Shown here: positions 15,449 through 23,819 of the stretch, one piece after another
Numbering within the stretch: the stretch's first letter is position 1
Layout: the number at the start of each line of letters is the position of its first letter
Assembly: GCA_902613995.1 (NCBI GenBank)
Contig: CACMJG010000004.1
Span: 1-64,000, forward strand
Length of the DNA: 64,000 nt
Direction: 5' to 3'
Source: an uncultured Alphaproteobacteria bacterium
GTDB lineage: Bacteria > Pseudomonadota > Alphaproteobacteria > Methylaequorales > Methylaequoraceae
The notes under the pieces: model-generated
What the model was told of the DNA's origin: nothing
Databases searched by the model: none
Seen by the model: the letters and a program-made list of their open reading frames with translations, nothing else
Position numbers and translations under genes: made by a program

Positions 15449-16606
15449 TTAAATAGGTGAATTAAATCTAACGCCGTAGCGTCTGTAAATGAATTCTGGT
15501 GGAGCACGCCTAGCTTCCTCAGCTGCCATTGCAAATATTTCTTTGTGTAAAGGTGATATAGAACACGCTGGATCAGTATTTTTAGCGTCACCTGTTAGGG
15601 CCATCGCTTGACATCTGCAACCTCCCCAATCAATTTCCTTTCTATCACAAGATTTACATGGATCAGGCATCCAATCGGTACCTCTGTATAGGTTAAATGC
15701 CTCTGAGTTCTCCCAAATCCATTTAAGACTTTTTTCTCTAACATTGTCAAACTTAAGGTGGGGAATAGTCTCTGCTGCGTGACACGGTAACACCTCTCCT
15801 TTTGGATTCATGTTTAAGAATCTTCTTCCCCAACCTCCCATACAATTTTTAGGATGCTTTGCGTAATAATCGGGAATTACGTAATCAATAACTAATTTTC
15901 CTTTGAGATCAATTCTAGCTTTTTCAACTATTTCAGTGGCATGGTCTAATTGTTCGGGCGTAGGTATAAATGCTGCTCTATTTTTTAAGGCCCAACCGTA
16001 GTATTGAACTTGAGCAATCTCAACCCTTTCAGCATCAAGGTCAAGGGCCATTTGAATAAAATTTTCAAGATTATCGATATTTTGTCGATGAACAACACAA
16101 TTGCAAGTTAAAGGTAATTCAACCTCTCTTACCCATTTTGCTACTTCAAGTTTTTTTGCATGCCCTCCTTTATAGCCGCCAATTCTATCTGCATTTTCGT
16201 TGTCAGTATCTTGAAAGGAAAGTTGTACATGCTCTAAACCAAGTTTCTCAAGTTTTTTCAGTCTATCAGGATTTAATAAAACTCCAGAGGTAATAAGATT
16301 CGTATATAAACCTTTGACTGTACAATGTTCAACAATATCCTCAAGATCATGCCTGACTGTTGGTTCTCCACCTGAAAGATGTATTTGATGCATTCCCATA
16401 TCAACAGCCTGGTCAATAACCGATTTCCACTCATCAGTTGTTAACTCACCAGTTTTTTTCTCAAGTTGGACTGGGTTTGAGCAATAAGGACATTGCAGAG
16501 GACATCTATGAGAGAGTTCGGCTAGAAGTGCCAAAGGCGCCTGTATACCGTGTTCAGAGGCAGTCTTTAACTGTTTTGAACCTGATTTTAATTCATCGCT
16601 TTTCAT
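15449..16606 (-). CDS. pqqE: PQQ biosynthesis radical SAM protein PqqE
   Basis: PqqE crosslinks Glu and Tyr side chains of the peptide PqqA, with PqqD as peptide chaperone. The 385-residue protein has the radical SAM cluster motif CPLQCPYC near residue 34, IHLSGGEPTVR, and the C-terminal SPASM auxiliary cluster cysteines (CMGGWG, PCHAAE, DPCKSCDRKEIDWGGCRC). It overlaps pqqD by 4 bases (ATGA-type junction), so the two are translationally coupled and made in matched amounts. Confidence 0.97.
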   Translation of the reverse strand: MKSDELKSGSKQLKTASEHGIQAPLALLAELSHRCPLQCPYCSNPVQLEKKTGELTTDEWKSVIDQAVDMGMHQIHLSGGEPTVRHDLEDIVEHCTVKGLYTNLITSGVLLNPDRLKKLEKLGLEHVQLSFQDTDNENADRIGGYKGGHAKKLEVAKWVREVELPLTCNCVVHRQNIDNLENFIQMALDLDAERVEIAQVQYYGWALKNRAAFIPTPEQLDHATEIVEKARIDLKGKLVIDYVIPDYYAKHPKNCMGGWGRRFLNMNPKGEVLPCHAAETIPHLKFDNVREKSLKWIWENSEAFNLYRGTDWMPDPCKSCDRKEIDWGGCRCQAMALTGDAKNTDPACSISPLHKEIFAMAAEEARRAPPEFIYRRYGVRFNSPI

Positions 16607-16890
16607 TCTTCAATAAACCCTTTGTCTGATAGTTCTTGCAACATTTCAATTACATCTTTCATTATAACCTCTTTAGGTGCATTAAACTTTTTTGACAAGT
16701 CAGCTGATATTTCACCAACTGAAACTTTACCATCGACAAGTTTGAGAATCTCAACCGCAACGGGATCAAGTTTAACAAGCCGTTCAGGGGCCAAAACAAC
16801 CCATTCGTCTCTTGCTTTATTATGTCTAAATCTAACATGTTTAGGGAATTTTGGTTTAACGCTCTCATTTATTTTCAGTATATCTTTCAT
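16603..16890 (-). CDS. pqqD: PQQ biosynthesis peptide chaperone PqqD
   Basis: The 95-residue protein (FRHNKARDEWVVLAPERLVKLDPVAVEILKLVDG, in two parts separated by normal family spacing) is a typical RiPP recognition element that presents PqqA to PqqE. I place the start at the ATG at 16890, which has gagga just upstream inside the 3' end of pqqC; the two genes overlap by 26 bases in different frames. Longer in-frame extension to 16977 would run far into pqqC and is not family-like. Confidence 0.93.
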   Translation of the reverse strand: MKDILKINESVKPKFPKHVRFRHNKARDEWVVLAPERLVKLDPVAVEILKLVDGKVSVGEISADLSKKFNAPKEVIMKDVIEMLQELSDKGFIEE

Positions 16891-17650
16891 TAAAATCCTC
16901 TGGCATAAAAGCTCCTGGTGGAACATGTCCATTGATATAAGAGTGATATAGGGCGTCCTGCATAACCCATAGGACATCAGTTTTAAATTTTAAAGCTTCG
17001 CAAACAGAATCTTGTTCTTTTCTTGTTTTCGCATTTTTTAGTGCATAGTTTAAGACAAAATCGGCATCATCAGTTGCCTGATCAACTCTCTTTTTAAAAT
17101 AAGCCATGGTTATATCATTAATAAAATCGTAGTTTTCAAGCATGCCTACAATTCGCTCTTTATGAATCTTGGGGGCAAAAAGCTCTGTTAGCGAAGATGT
17201 TACTCCTTCAAGAATTGGCTTCTCCCTTACAAAAGTCACATAGGCATCAACGGCAAACTTGGTAGCTGGGAGAATACCATCTGTTGATTTTACATAATCT
17301 CGATCTAAATCAAGACCATCAGTTAATTTATACCATCGTTCAATACCGCCTTCATCCCCTTTTCTTCCATCGTGATCCAATATTCTTTTAATCCAAATTC
17401 TCCTGAGGTCAGGATCTTTAATTCTGGACATTAATGCAGAGTCTTTAATAGAAATATTGATTTGATAATAATATCTATTGATCGCCCATGCCTGTACTTG
17501 TCCTTTATTTAATTTTCCACTATGAAGAAGATGATGAAACCTACAATTATCATGGTAACGCTCAGCACCGATATTTCTAAGGCGCTGCTCAAACTCATTT
17601 TTAGTCATGAGTATTTGGTTTTTTAGTTTTTCTTCAGCAATACTTTTCAT
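16865..17650 (-). CDS. pqqC: Pyrroloquinoline-quinone synthase PqqC
   Basis: PqqC is the cofactor-free oxidase that performs the last ring closure and eight-electron oxidation to PQQ. The 261-residue protein has the expected helical core: RYHDNCRFHHLLHSGKL, WAINRYYYQ, RILDHDGRKGDEGGIERW, ELFAPKIHKERI and YFKKRVDQA. The length is near the normal 250 residues. A few extra N-terminal residues precede the core. It overlaps pqqB by 4 bases and pqqD by 26. Confidence 0.96.
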   Translation of the reverse strand: MKSIAEEKLKNQILMTKNEFEQRLRNIGAERYHDNCRFHHLLHSGKLNKGQVQAWAINRYYYQINISIKDSALMSRIKDPDLRRIWIKRILDHDGRKGDEGGIERWYKLTDGLDLDRDYVKSTDGILPATKFAVDAYVTFVREKPILEGVTSSLTELFAPKIHKERIVGMLENYDFINDITMAYFKKRVDQATDDADFVLNYALKNAKTRKEQDSVCEALKFKTDVLWVMQDALYHSYINGHVPPGAFMPEDFNERYTENK

Positions 17651-18579
17651 ATTTCGATCTCCATTCCATCATAACTTACTTCCCAACCATTTTCTTCAAC
17701 AATCTTTCTTTCTTTTGAATCTTCCAAAAGTATTGGATTGGTAGTATTTATATGAATAAAAATTTTTCTTTTTACCCCTAAATCTTTAAATGCTTGTATT
17801 GAACCATTTTTTCCAGAATTATTCATATGACCCATTCTTTGTCCAGTTTTTTCACCAACCTTACTAGTAGCCATTTCGTCATTTTCCCATAAAGTTCCAT
17901 CAAACAACACCACATCTGAATCTTTAATTCTTTCAGCTAAATCAGTTGTCATGTCTGCACATGCTGGAATGTAAAAGAAAGATTTATTGTTTTGCGATGA
18001 AAATATCTTTAAACCAATTGTATCGCCTTCTTCAGTACCAAAATTTGCACCTTTTGATTCATCCTCTAGCCAGAGTGCAATTTTTCCTGGGACTTCAAAT
18101 GCTTCTATTTCAATATTGAGGTCTTTTCCTTCCTTACTTTTAATCTCGAATTTTTTATTCATCTCTAAGTTTCTTCTATCTACATAGTCTGGATTTAAAA
18201 CATTGAAAATCGAGTTTTCTTTTAAAACTGAATGTACTCTTTCGTGTGCATAAACAGATAAATTTTGCCTTTCCCTCAGTGATAATAAACCTGCAACGTG
18301 ATCTACATCGCCATTGGTCAGAACAACACCTTTGATAGGGCTATGCCTAAGATCTCTTTTTGGATGCATTTGTTTATTATTTAGAATTTGGGAACCTAAA
18401 TCAGGTGAAGCATTAAACAAAACCCAATCCTCGTCATTAGAAGTAACTGCAATGGATGATTGAGTTCTCGGTGAAGTTCCAGGTAATCCATCCCTTACTT
18501 TTTTACTCACTGAACTGTTACAATTCCATTGTGGAGAACCACCTCCTGCAGCTGAACCTAAAATCAAAACTTTTAACAT
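17647..18579 (-). CDS. pqqB: PQQ biosynthesis metallo-hydrolase-like protein PqqB
   Basis: The 310-residue protein starts MLKVLILGSAAGGGSPQWNC, the PqqB signature, and has a metallo-beta-lactamase fold with VVLTNGDVDHVAGLLSLRE, DVVLFDGTLWENDEM, GHMNNSGKNGSIQAF and IFIHINTTNPIL. PqqB is thought to hydroxylate an intermediate of PQQ synthesis in the cytoplasm. It is separated from pqqA by a 68-base spacer containing two inverted repeats, and overlaps pqqC by 4 bases. Confidence 0.96.
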   Translation of the reverse strand: MLKVLILGSAAGGGSPQWNCNSSVSKKVRDGLPGTSPRTQSSIAVTSNDEDWVLFNASPDLGSQILNNKQMHPKRDLRHSPIKGVVLTNGDVDHVAGLLSLRERQNLSVYAHERVHSVLKENSIFNVLNPDYVDRRNLEMNKKFEIKSKEGKDLNIEIEAFEVPGKIALWLEDESKGANFGTEEGDTIGLKIFSSQNNKSFFYIPACADMTTDLAERIKDSDVVLFDGTLWENDEMATSKVGEKTGQRMGHMNNSGKNGSIQAFKDLGVKRKIFIHINTTNPILLEDSKERKIVEENGWEVSYDGMEIEI

Positions 18580-18600
18580 AATTATACTACTTTAAATGCA

Positions 18601-18642
18601 CCCCTTAAATCAAATTAGACTTAAGGGGGCAATAGCTATTGC
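18601..18642 (-). promoter_or_regulatory. Two inverted repeats in the pqqA-pqqB spacer
   Basis: CCCCTTAA at 18601-18608 pairs with TTAAGGGG at 18621-18628, and immediately beside it GCAATAGCTATTGC (18629-18642) is a perfect 14-bp palindrome. On the pqqA transcript both lie just after the pqqA stop. They could be partial terminators or 3'-end stabilisers that let far more pqqA than pqqB-E be made, as the substrate peptide requires. Confidence 0.6.
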
Positions 18643-18647
18643 AGAGA

Positions 18648-18725
18648 TTACTTCTCAGCGCAAGCGTAAGAATTGATTTCTAGACCTACAGAGATCTCAG
18701 AAATCATTGGTTTTGTCCAAGCCAT
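18648..18725 (-). CDS. pqqA: PQQ precursor peptide PqqA
   Basis: The 25-residue peptide starts MAWTKPMISEISVG and contains the universal Glu16-x3-Tyr20 pair (LEINSY) that is crosslinked and excised to form PQQ. The start ATG at 18725 is preceded by aaggagt. The gene is the first of pqqABCDE, all on the minus strand. The sequence and length are standard for PqqA. Confidence 0.97.
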   Translation of the reverse strand: MAWTKPMISEISVGLEINSYACAEK

Positions 18726-18755
18726 AATTTACTCCTTTTTATGGTTTAGATTAAT

Positions 18756-18774
18756 ATAGCCCACCTTGGGCTAT
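18756..18774 (-). promoter_or_regulatory. Stem-loop in the pqqA leader
   Basis: ATAGCCCA (18756-18763) pairs with TGGGCTAT (18767-18774) over a 3-base loop, about 30 bases upstream of the pqqA ATG. No T-run follows on the minus strand, so it is more likely an operator or leader hairpin of pqqA than the terminator of the upstream operon. Confidence 0.5.
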
Positions 18775-18859
18775 GATATATATAGTGATTGTTTATTAAA
18801 GAAACCTGATTTTTTTATTCATTTTGAATTCATTAAAAAAGAAATGATTCAAAGGGAAA

Positions 18860-19513
18860 TTATTGTATATAAGATAGGATTTTTCTAGCTTGATATCCTA
18901 GTCTTTGCGTATTAAATACTGGTTCCTCACAAACGTATTCTGTTAATCTTGTTCTCTGATCAAAAACTCGTGTGTTCCACTCTAATTGAGAATTTGCATC
19001 AATATATTTTTTACTTTTTTTATCCATTTTATTTTTTCTATATTTTCTTATTAACTTTGACGATTCACCAATTGCCTTCCTTAGACTTTCTTGCCTATCA
19101 ACAAATTTAATGATCCCCTTATATTGTCTTTCTCTTCTGTCCTTAGCTTTTTGATAAAGACCCGCAAAAAGAAAGATTAACTTTTCTCTTTGTTCAGGTT
19201 TTTTTAAAACACCTAAATAGGTATATTTTTTTGCAAACTCCTCTATTACGACTGTTCCGTTCTCCTCAGTTAAAGTTGGTTCGGATAATATATTAACGTA
19301 TTCAATCACATCATCATGCTTCCACCAATCTTTCAAAGATTCCTCTATAGATGGCCCTTGCCATATTGATCCAAGGTTTAGTTTAGGATTATATACTTGA
19401 TCGCATGGCCATTTTTTTGGTGTTTTATCGAGTTCGATCGATAAGGAATCACTGGCTGTTGTGACTAAAATGGTAAAGTAAATAAAGAAATTAAAAATTG
19501 TTTTTTGCATCAT
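18860..19513 (-). CDS. Secreted protein of unknown function in the PQQ-associated ABC cluster
   Basis: The ATG at 19513 follows gggaga closely and gives 217 residues with a signal peptide (IFNFFIYFTILVTTAS). The mature part has a WPCDQVYNPKLNLGSIWQGP segment, then long charged helices probably forming a coiled coil, and a second Cys near the end (EYVCEEP). The family seems to accompany this ABC cluster in methylotrophs but I know no function. It is last in a minus-strand operon headed by the binding-protein gene at 23769. Confidence 0.6.
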   Translation of the reverse strand: MMQKTIFNFFIYFTILVTTASDSLSIELDKTPKKWPCDQVYNPKLNLGSIWQGPSIEESLKDWWKHDDVIEYVNILSEPTLTEENGTVVIEEFAKKYTYLGVLKKPEQREKLIFLFAGLYQKAKDRRERQYKGIIKFVDRQESLRKAIGESSKLIRKYRKNKMDKKSKKYIDANSQLEWNTRVFDQRTRLTEYVCEEPVFNTQRLGYQARKILSYIQ

Positions 19514-19532
19514 ATTTTCTCCCAAATTAAAA

Positions 19533-19952
19533 TTATTTAACGATAAATTTGCCAACCATTCCTTTACTTTGTAGCCTTTCAATTTCAAAATCATATTCAC
19601 CAGGCCTAATTGGCACAAACTTAATTTCAATTTCACCCTCTCTCTCAAATTCTATTTCATTAATAACAGGTGCATCCAACTCAATACCATCTATTTCAAT
19701 TGAACGAATCCAAATATTTCTAAAAAAATCCTCTGCTTCTAATTCATACTCTTTAAATCCCATACTTGTGATTTCTAATCTATAAGCTTTGCCAGTTTCC
19801 ATATTGAAAATTTTTTGTGACATATCGTAGTCGCTTTTATCAGAACCCAAATTTAAGACTAACTTTTTTGACCGAATTGATAAATCACCTTCTGCATTTG
19901 ATTTGCTTGGTAATTGAATAAATAAAAAGATTATAATCATTAAAAAATTCAT
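19533..19952 (-). CDS. Secreted cupredoxin-like protein without copper ligands
   Basis: The 139-residue protein has a signal peptide (MIIIFLFIQLPSKSNA) and an all-beta sequence with TGKAYRLEITSMGFKEYEL and IKFVPIRPGEYDFEIE, the strand pattern of cupredoxins. It contains no Cys and no His at all, so it cannot form a type 1 copper site. It may be a structural or substrate-binding subunit, or a chaperone. It lies 3 bases after the ABC permease gene, and 19 bases before the next gene of the operon. Confidence 0.65.
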   Translation of the reverse strand: MNFLMIIIFLFIQLPSKSNAEGDLSIRSKKLVLNLGSDKSDYDMSQKIFNMETGKAYRLEITSMGFKEYELEAEDFFRNIWIRSIEIDGIELDAPVINEIEFEREGEIEIKFVPIRPGEYDFEIERLQSKGMVGKFIVK

Positions 19953-19955
19953 ATA

Positions 19956-20759
19956 CTAACTTCCTCCTTTTTTTTGCAGAGAGCCTCTTGCAGGATCATA
20001 TCCTAAAATTGATAGAATAAGAAATATTACAGTAAAAATTATAATACCTGCAGTATACTCAAAATTAAATTGAGAATACAAAGAAAATCTTATACATTCA
20101 ACCGCATATGTAAATGGATTATAGAAACATACATAATATAACCATTCACTAGTTTCTTCGATCTTCCAAAGTGGATACAATGCAGAAGAGGCAAAAAACA
20201 TAGGAAATATAACAAAATTCATAACGCCAGCAAAATTTTCTAATTGCTTAATAGCCGAGGAAAGAAACATACCCAATGAGCCTAACATTAAACCAGTAAA
20301 TATCAACGCTGGTAAAATTGTAAAATAACCTGTAACAGGAGGGATGATCTCCCAGAAAGATGCAATTATCAAGAAAGCATAAACTTGAAGTACAGACACA
20401 AATACACCAGCAAGTAATTTAGATATTAGCAAAAACCATCTTGGGATAGGACTAACTAACATCGTTTTCATACTCCCCATTTCTCTGTCATAAACCATGG
20501 ACAATGAGCTTTGCATCCCGTTGAATAATTGAATCATCGCAATAAGACCAGGAGCAATATAAACCTCGTAGGGAATATAAGTTTCATACGGAGGAATTAT
20601 TGCCACACCAAGGACTGACCTAAACCCTGCAGCAAATATTCCTAGCCAAACTAAAGGCCTAACAAGTGCTGAAAAAAATCGTTCTTTTTGGTGAAAGAAT
20701 CTTAAGGCCTCTCTTAATACAATTCCTTTAAAACATCTCAAATATACAATTGGTTTCAT
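19956..20759 (-). CDS. ABC-2 type transporter permease, PQQ-associated ABC system
   Basis: The 267-residue inner membrane protein has about six hydrophobic segments typical of ABC-2 exporters: an amphipathic N-terminus (LREALRFFHQKERFFSALVRPLVW), PGLIAMIQLFNGMQSSLSMVYDREMGSMK, and WLYYVCFYNPFTYAVECIRFSLY. This permease class normally exports. Start and stop overlap or abut its ATPase (4 bases) and the cupredoxin-like gene (3-base gap), so the operon is tight. The exported substrate is unknown; the cluster follows PQQ-dependent dehydrogenases across species. Confidence 0.82.
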   Translation of the reverse strand: MKPIVYLRCFKGIVLREALRFFHQKERFFSALVRPLVWLGIFAAGFRSVLGVAIIPPYETYIPYEVYIAPGLIAMIQLFNGMQSSLSMVYDREMGSMKTMLVSPIPRWFLLISKLLAGVFVSVLQVYAFLIIASFWEIIPPVTGYFTILPALIFTGLMLGSLGMFLSSAIKQLENFAGVMNFVIFPMFFASSALYPLWKIEETSEWLYYVCFYNPFTYAVECIRFSLYSQFNFEYTAGIIIFTVIFLILSILGYDPARGSLQKKGGS

Positions 20760-21487
20760 ACTTTCACTCCAACAAGCTTATTGAAAGCATCTCTGATATT
20801 TTTTTGTTTTGTTTTTTTTACTATTTTTATTACATCACCCGATTCGACTATTTTTCCTTTATTAATAATTACAACTTTTTCGCCTTTGTCAATTTCATCA
20901 ATTAAGTGTGTTGCCCATAAAACTGCAAGTTGCCCTTTTTTACATAGTGATTTTACATGTTTAAGAATCATTTGTCTTGACCCAATATCTAGTCCTACTG
21001 TTGGCTCGTCTAAAAGAAGTAATTTTGGTTTATGAAGAAGTGATCGTGCGATCTCAACTCTTCTTCGTTGACCTCCCGAAAGAGAGCGTACTTTATTTTT
21101 TAATTTTTCAGTTAAATCTATTCTCCGAATTTCTTCTTCAATTCTTTCTTTAGCATCAGCAAAACTTAAACCATGCAAAGACGAATGGTAATATAAATTT
21201 TCTTCGACACTGAGATCCAGGTCAAGAGTTGGTTGTTGAAAAACTACTCCAATATTTTTAAGAGCATCTGAGGATTCTTCTCTAACATCGAAATTATGGA
21301 TTTTTATAGAGCCAGAATTATTGTTATACAGTCTAGTTATTAGAGAGTAAAGAGTTGTTTTTCCAGCTCCATTGAGGCCCAGTAGAACTGTAAAATCTCC
21401 TGAATCGATTTTGATACTAACATTATTAAGTGCCTTAAATTCTCCAAATTTGTGCGAAACATTTTTAATTTGAAGGGCAGTACTCAT
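20756..21487 (-). CDS. ABC transporter ATP-binding protein, PQQ-associated ABC system
   Basis: The 243-residue ATPase has Walker A GLNGAGKTT, the signature LSGGQRRRVEIAR, Walker B LLLLDEPTVGLD and the H-loop ATHLIDEI. It belongs to the family annotated as the ATP-binding subunit of the PQQ-dependent alcohol dehydrogenase system. It overlaps its permease gene by 4 bases and forms the energising half of the exporter-type pair. Confidence 0.87.
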   Translation of the reverse strand: MSTALQIKNVSHKFGEFKALNNVSIKIDSGDFTVLLGLNGAGKTTLYSLITRLYNNNSGSIKIHNFDVREESSDALKNIGVVFQQPTLDLDLSVEENLYYHSSLHGLSFADAKERIEEEIRRIDLTEKLKNKVRSLSGGQRRRVEIARSLLHKPKLLLLDEPTVGLDIGSRQMILKHVKSLCKKGQLAVLWATHLIDEIDKGEKVVIINKGKIVESGDVIKIVKKTKQKNIRDAFNKLVGVKV

Positions 21488-21513
21488 TAACTTATGACTG
21501 ATGATATGATCGT

Positions 21514-22479
21514 CTAGGACTCAGGACTTATTACCACGCCCCAGGGAAAACGACCAACTTTGACAGATTTTTTTACCTTTAGTTTCTCCACATCAATTAT
21601 AGAAACATCATTACTAACTCCATTAGTAGTAAGTAGTGTTTTCTGATCGGGAGTAAAGGCTAGTTGCCAAACTCTTTGACCGACGAGTAAATATTTAATT
21701 AGTTCCTTACTTTTTTGATCAATAACTGCAATTCTGTTGGCAGGCCCCAATGCAACAAAAGTATACTTTCCATCATTTGTGTGTCGAACGCCAACGGGTT
21801 GAATGCTCTCTTCGTTAACTCCTGGAATTTCGAATCCTATTGTGTGGGTAACTTCCTTTGTTGATGGGTTAATAACTTTAACGGTACCTCCAATCTCAGC
21901 AGACACCCAGACCTCTTTATCATTCGGGGTAAACATAGCAACTCTTGGTCTAGCATCAACTAGGACATTCTCTAAAATATCTAAAGTGCCTGTATCGATA
22001 AAGTGAGCCATATTTGTAGTCTCTGAGGTATTGACTAAAACTTTGCCATCATTTGTTAATCCCATTCCTTCTGGTTCTACACCAACTGGTATATCATCAA
22101 TGATCATTTTGTCATTCATATCAACTACGGTCACCATAGCGTCATCTTCGTTAGCTATATAAAGAGTTTCGTCATCCGGTGACAAAATAAATAATTCAGG
22201 GTCTGGTCCAGAGGGTAAATAATATTTTAATTTAAGTGTTTTAGCTTCACGCACTTCAACTCGATCATCGTCGGATGCACAAATCAGTACAAGCTTTCCA
22301 TCCTTAGACATAATTATGCCTCTTGGTCTTTGACCAACCTCGACTGTTTTGATTACTTTATTTTTTTTTATATCAATAACACTTACAGTATTATCTTTTT
22401 CATTTGTTATATACGCAAGGTTAGCAAAAGAGATTTTTGCAGAAAATATAAAAAGTAAACAAAAGATAAATCTTATCAT
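21514..22479 (-). CDS. Periplasmic YVTN beta-propeller protein (PQQ-dependent catabolism-associated)
   Basis: The 321-residue protein has a signal peptide (FIFCLLFIFSAKISFA) followed by seven or so YVTN-type repeats, for example AYITNEKDNTVSVIDIKKN, TLYIANEDDAMVTVVDM, EVWVSAEIGGTVKVIN and TLLTTNGVSNDVSIIDV. It matches the beta-propeller family that accompanies PQQ-dependent dehydrogenases. It has no obvious catalytic residues; a scaffold or binding role in the periplasm is likely. It lies between the binding protein and ATPase genes. Confidence 0.87.
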   Translation of the reverse strand: MIRFIFCLLFIFSAKISFANLAYITNEKDNTVSVIDIKKNKVIKTVEVGQRPRGIIMSKDGKLVLICASDDDRVEVREAKTLKLKYYLPSGPDPELFILSPDDETLYIANEDDAMVTVVDMNDKMIIDDIPVGVEPEGMGLTNDGKVLVNTSETTNMAHFIDTGTLDILENVLVDARPRVAMFTPNDKEVWVSAEIGGTVKVINPSTKEVTHTIGFEIPGVNEESIQPVGVRHTNDGKYTFVALGPANRIAVIDQKSKELIKYLLVGQRVWQLAFTPDQKTLLTTNGVSNDVSIIDVEKLKVKKSVKVGRFPWGVVISPES

Positions 22480-22500
22480 CTTATTAATGTATTAAAATTT

Positions 22501-23769
22501 TTAAAATTTACAAGTAGATTCAGGTTGATCTTTGCCCATAGTATCTAATTCACTGTCTGGATGAATATAACCTTCCTGCGGGGAAACAGATACCATTGAT
22601 CTTGGCGCTGCTAATAAAATTGGCTGTCTCATTTGCCCGTTCCACGATCTGAATGAAACTTTCACTCCCTTATATGCTCCAAGACCAAATTTTTCTCCTA
22701 ACAAATATTTTCTTACATCTTTTACATCATTGCTACTTGTTCTTGTTATAGCTTCTCCAATTGATCGAACTGCTGTCCATGCATGGTAATCAACTTCTGT
22801 CATCCATCTTCCACTTTCTCTTCTGAATCTGTTTTGCATTTGTGTTGCTCCCCATTGCTCATGAGTTCTATGCCAAGACGTTGGGGTAAGTCCCTGCGTT
22901 CCAACAATTGGACGTGGATCCCAGGTTCTATATGTTAAATATTCACCAAATTCACCTTTTTCGTCTGCAACCACCAAAACATCATATTTTTCTCCTTTTG
23001 TAAAAATTGGTACTTCTTTACCTGCCGTGCGTCTCAAATCTGCTGAAAAATCCCAAACTTTTTCTTTTTTAATTTTAATGTTAAATTTTTTTGCTGATTT
23101 TTTTAGAGCATCTGCATATTTTCTATCATTTTCATCTGGTCCAGTAACTAAAAACCATTTATTCCATTTTTTTTTTACAAGGTATTGTGTCAAAGCATCA
23201 GAGAGCATCGAATAACTTGGTGGGACATGTAGAAGATTCTTTTTACAATTCTCATTCCTTAAAGAATCTGCTTTCGATCTAACATTAAAAATGACAATTT
23301 CTTCCGAATTGGATGTTTCAAAGAGAGTTTTCAATTCTTTTTCATTTAAATCAACAATAAAAAATTTATTTCCTTGGTCTAATAATTTTTGAAATTCACT
23401 TTTTAAATTCTCGTTTAGTAATATTCTATGAAACTCTGCTTTATAATCGTGACCAACAAATCTTCCAGTTGTTAAATTATCCTCAATTGCAAGCTTTACT
23501 CCATAAAAACCTTCGTCATCGAGAATAGGATCAAGATTTGAGAGCACCGGAGGAGTTTTTCTTTCCATACTTAAAAATATAAGTTTGGTTGACAATGTTA
23601 TTTCTTTTGAAAACTTTTTATTTCCTCTTTTCTCTCTTTCTTTAAGTCTCTTTAAATCAGCTTGCTTCCTTTCTTCAATTTGTTTAATGGAGAGTTCTCT
23701 TGCTTCTAATATGATTGAGCCAAAACAAAAATAAATTAAAAATATATGTAAAAAATAAATTGATCTCAT
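22501..23769 (-). CDS. Type-1 periplasmic binding protein of the PQQ-associated ABC system
   Basis: From the ATG at 23769 it has 422 residues with a signal peptide (FLHIFLIYFCFGSIILEA). A charged helical stretch (ISIKQIEERKQ-like, residues about 26-55) precedes a domain of the branched-chain amino acid binding protein type: YDVLVVADEKGEFGEYL, RPIVGTQGLTPTSWHRTHEQWGATQ, YHAWTAVRSIGEAI. It matches the binding-protein family of the PQQ-dependent alcohol dehydrogenase system. A GTG at 23778 is an alternative start. It heads the operon and is divergent from metZ with a 50-base gap. Confidence 0.85.
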   Translation of the reverse strand: MRSIYFLHIFLIYFCFGSIILEARELSIKQIEERKQADLKRLKEREKRGNKKFSKEITLSTKLIFLSMERKTPPVLSNLDPILDDEGFYGVKLAIEDNLTTGRFVGHDYKAEFHRILLNENLKSEFQKLLDQGNKFFIVDLNEKELKTLFETSNSEEIVIFNVRSKADSLRNENCKKNLLHVPPSYSMLSDALTQYLVKKKWNKWFLVTGPDENDRKYADALKKSAKKFNIKIKKEKVWDFSADLRRTAGKEVPIFTKGEKYDVLVVADEKGEFGEYLTYRTWDPRPIVGTQGLTPTSWHRTHEQWGATQMQNRFRRESGRWMTEVDYHAWTAVRSIGEAITRTSSNDVKDVRKYLLGEKFGLGAYKGVKVSFRSWNGQMRQPILLAAPRSMVSVSPQEGYIHPDSELDTMGKDQPESTCKF

Positions 23770-23819
23770 TATTTTCACTACTATAAATAAATTTTAGAAA
23801 ATGTTAATCTAAAAATCAT

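Noticed and set aside
16891-16977. N-terminal extension of PqqD upstream of 16890
   Set aside because: The extension runs within pqqC in another frame, lacks a ribosome binding site, and the family length and a gagga site favour the ATG at 16890.
19514-19648. Longer frame upstream of the secreted protein that starts at 19513
   Set aside because: It would overlap the cupredoxin-like gene by more than 100 bases and hide the signal peptide; the ATG at 19513 has gggaga just upstream.
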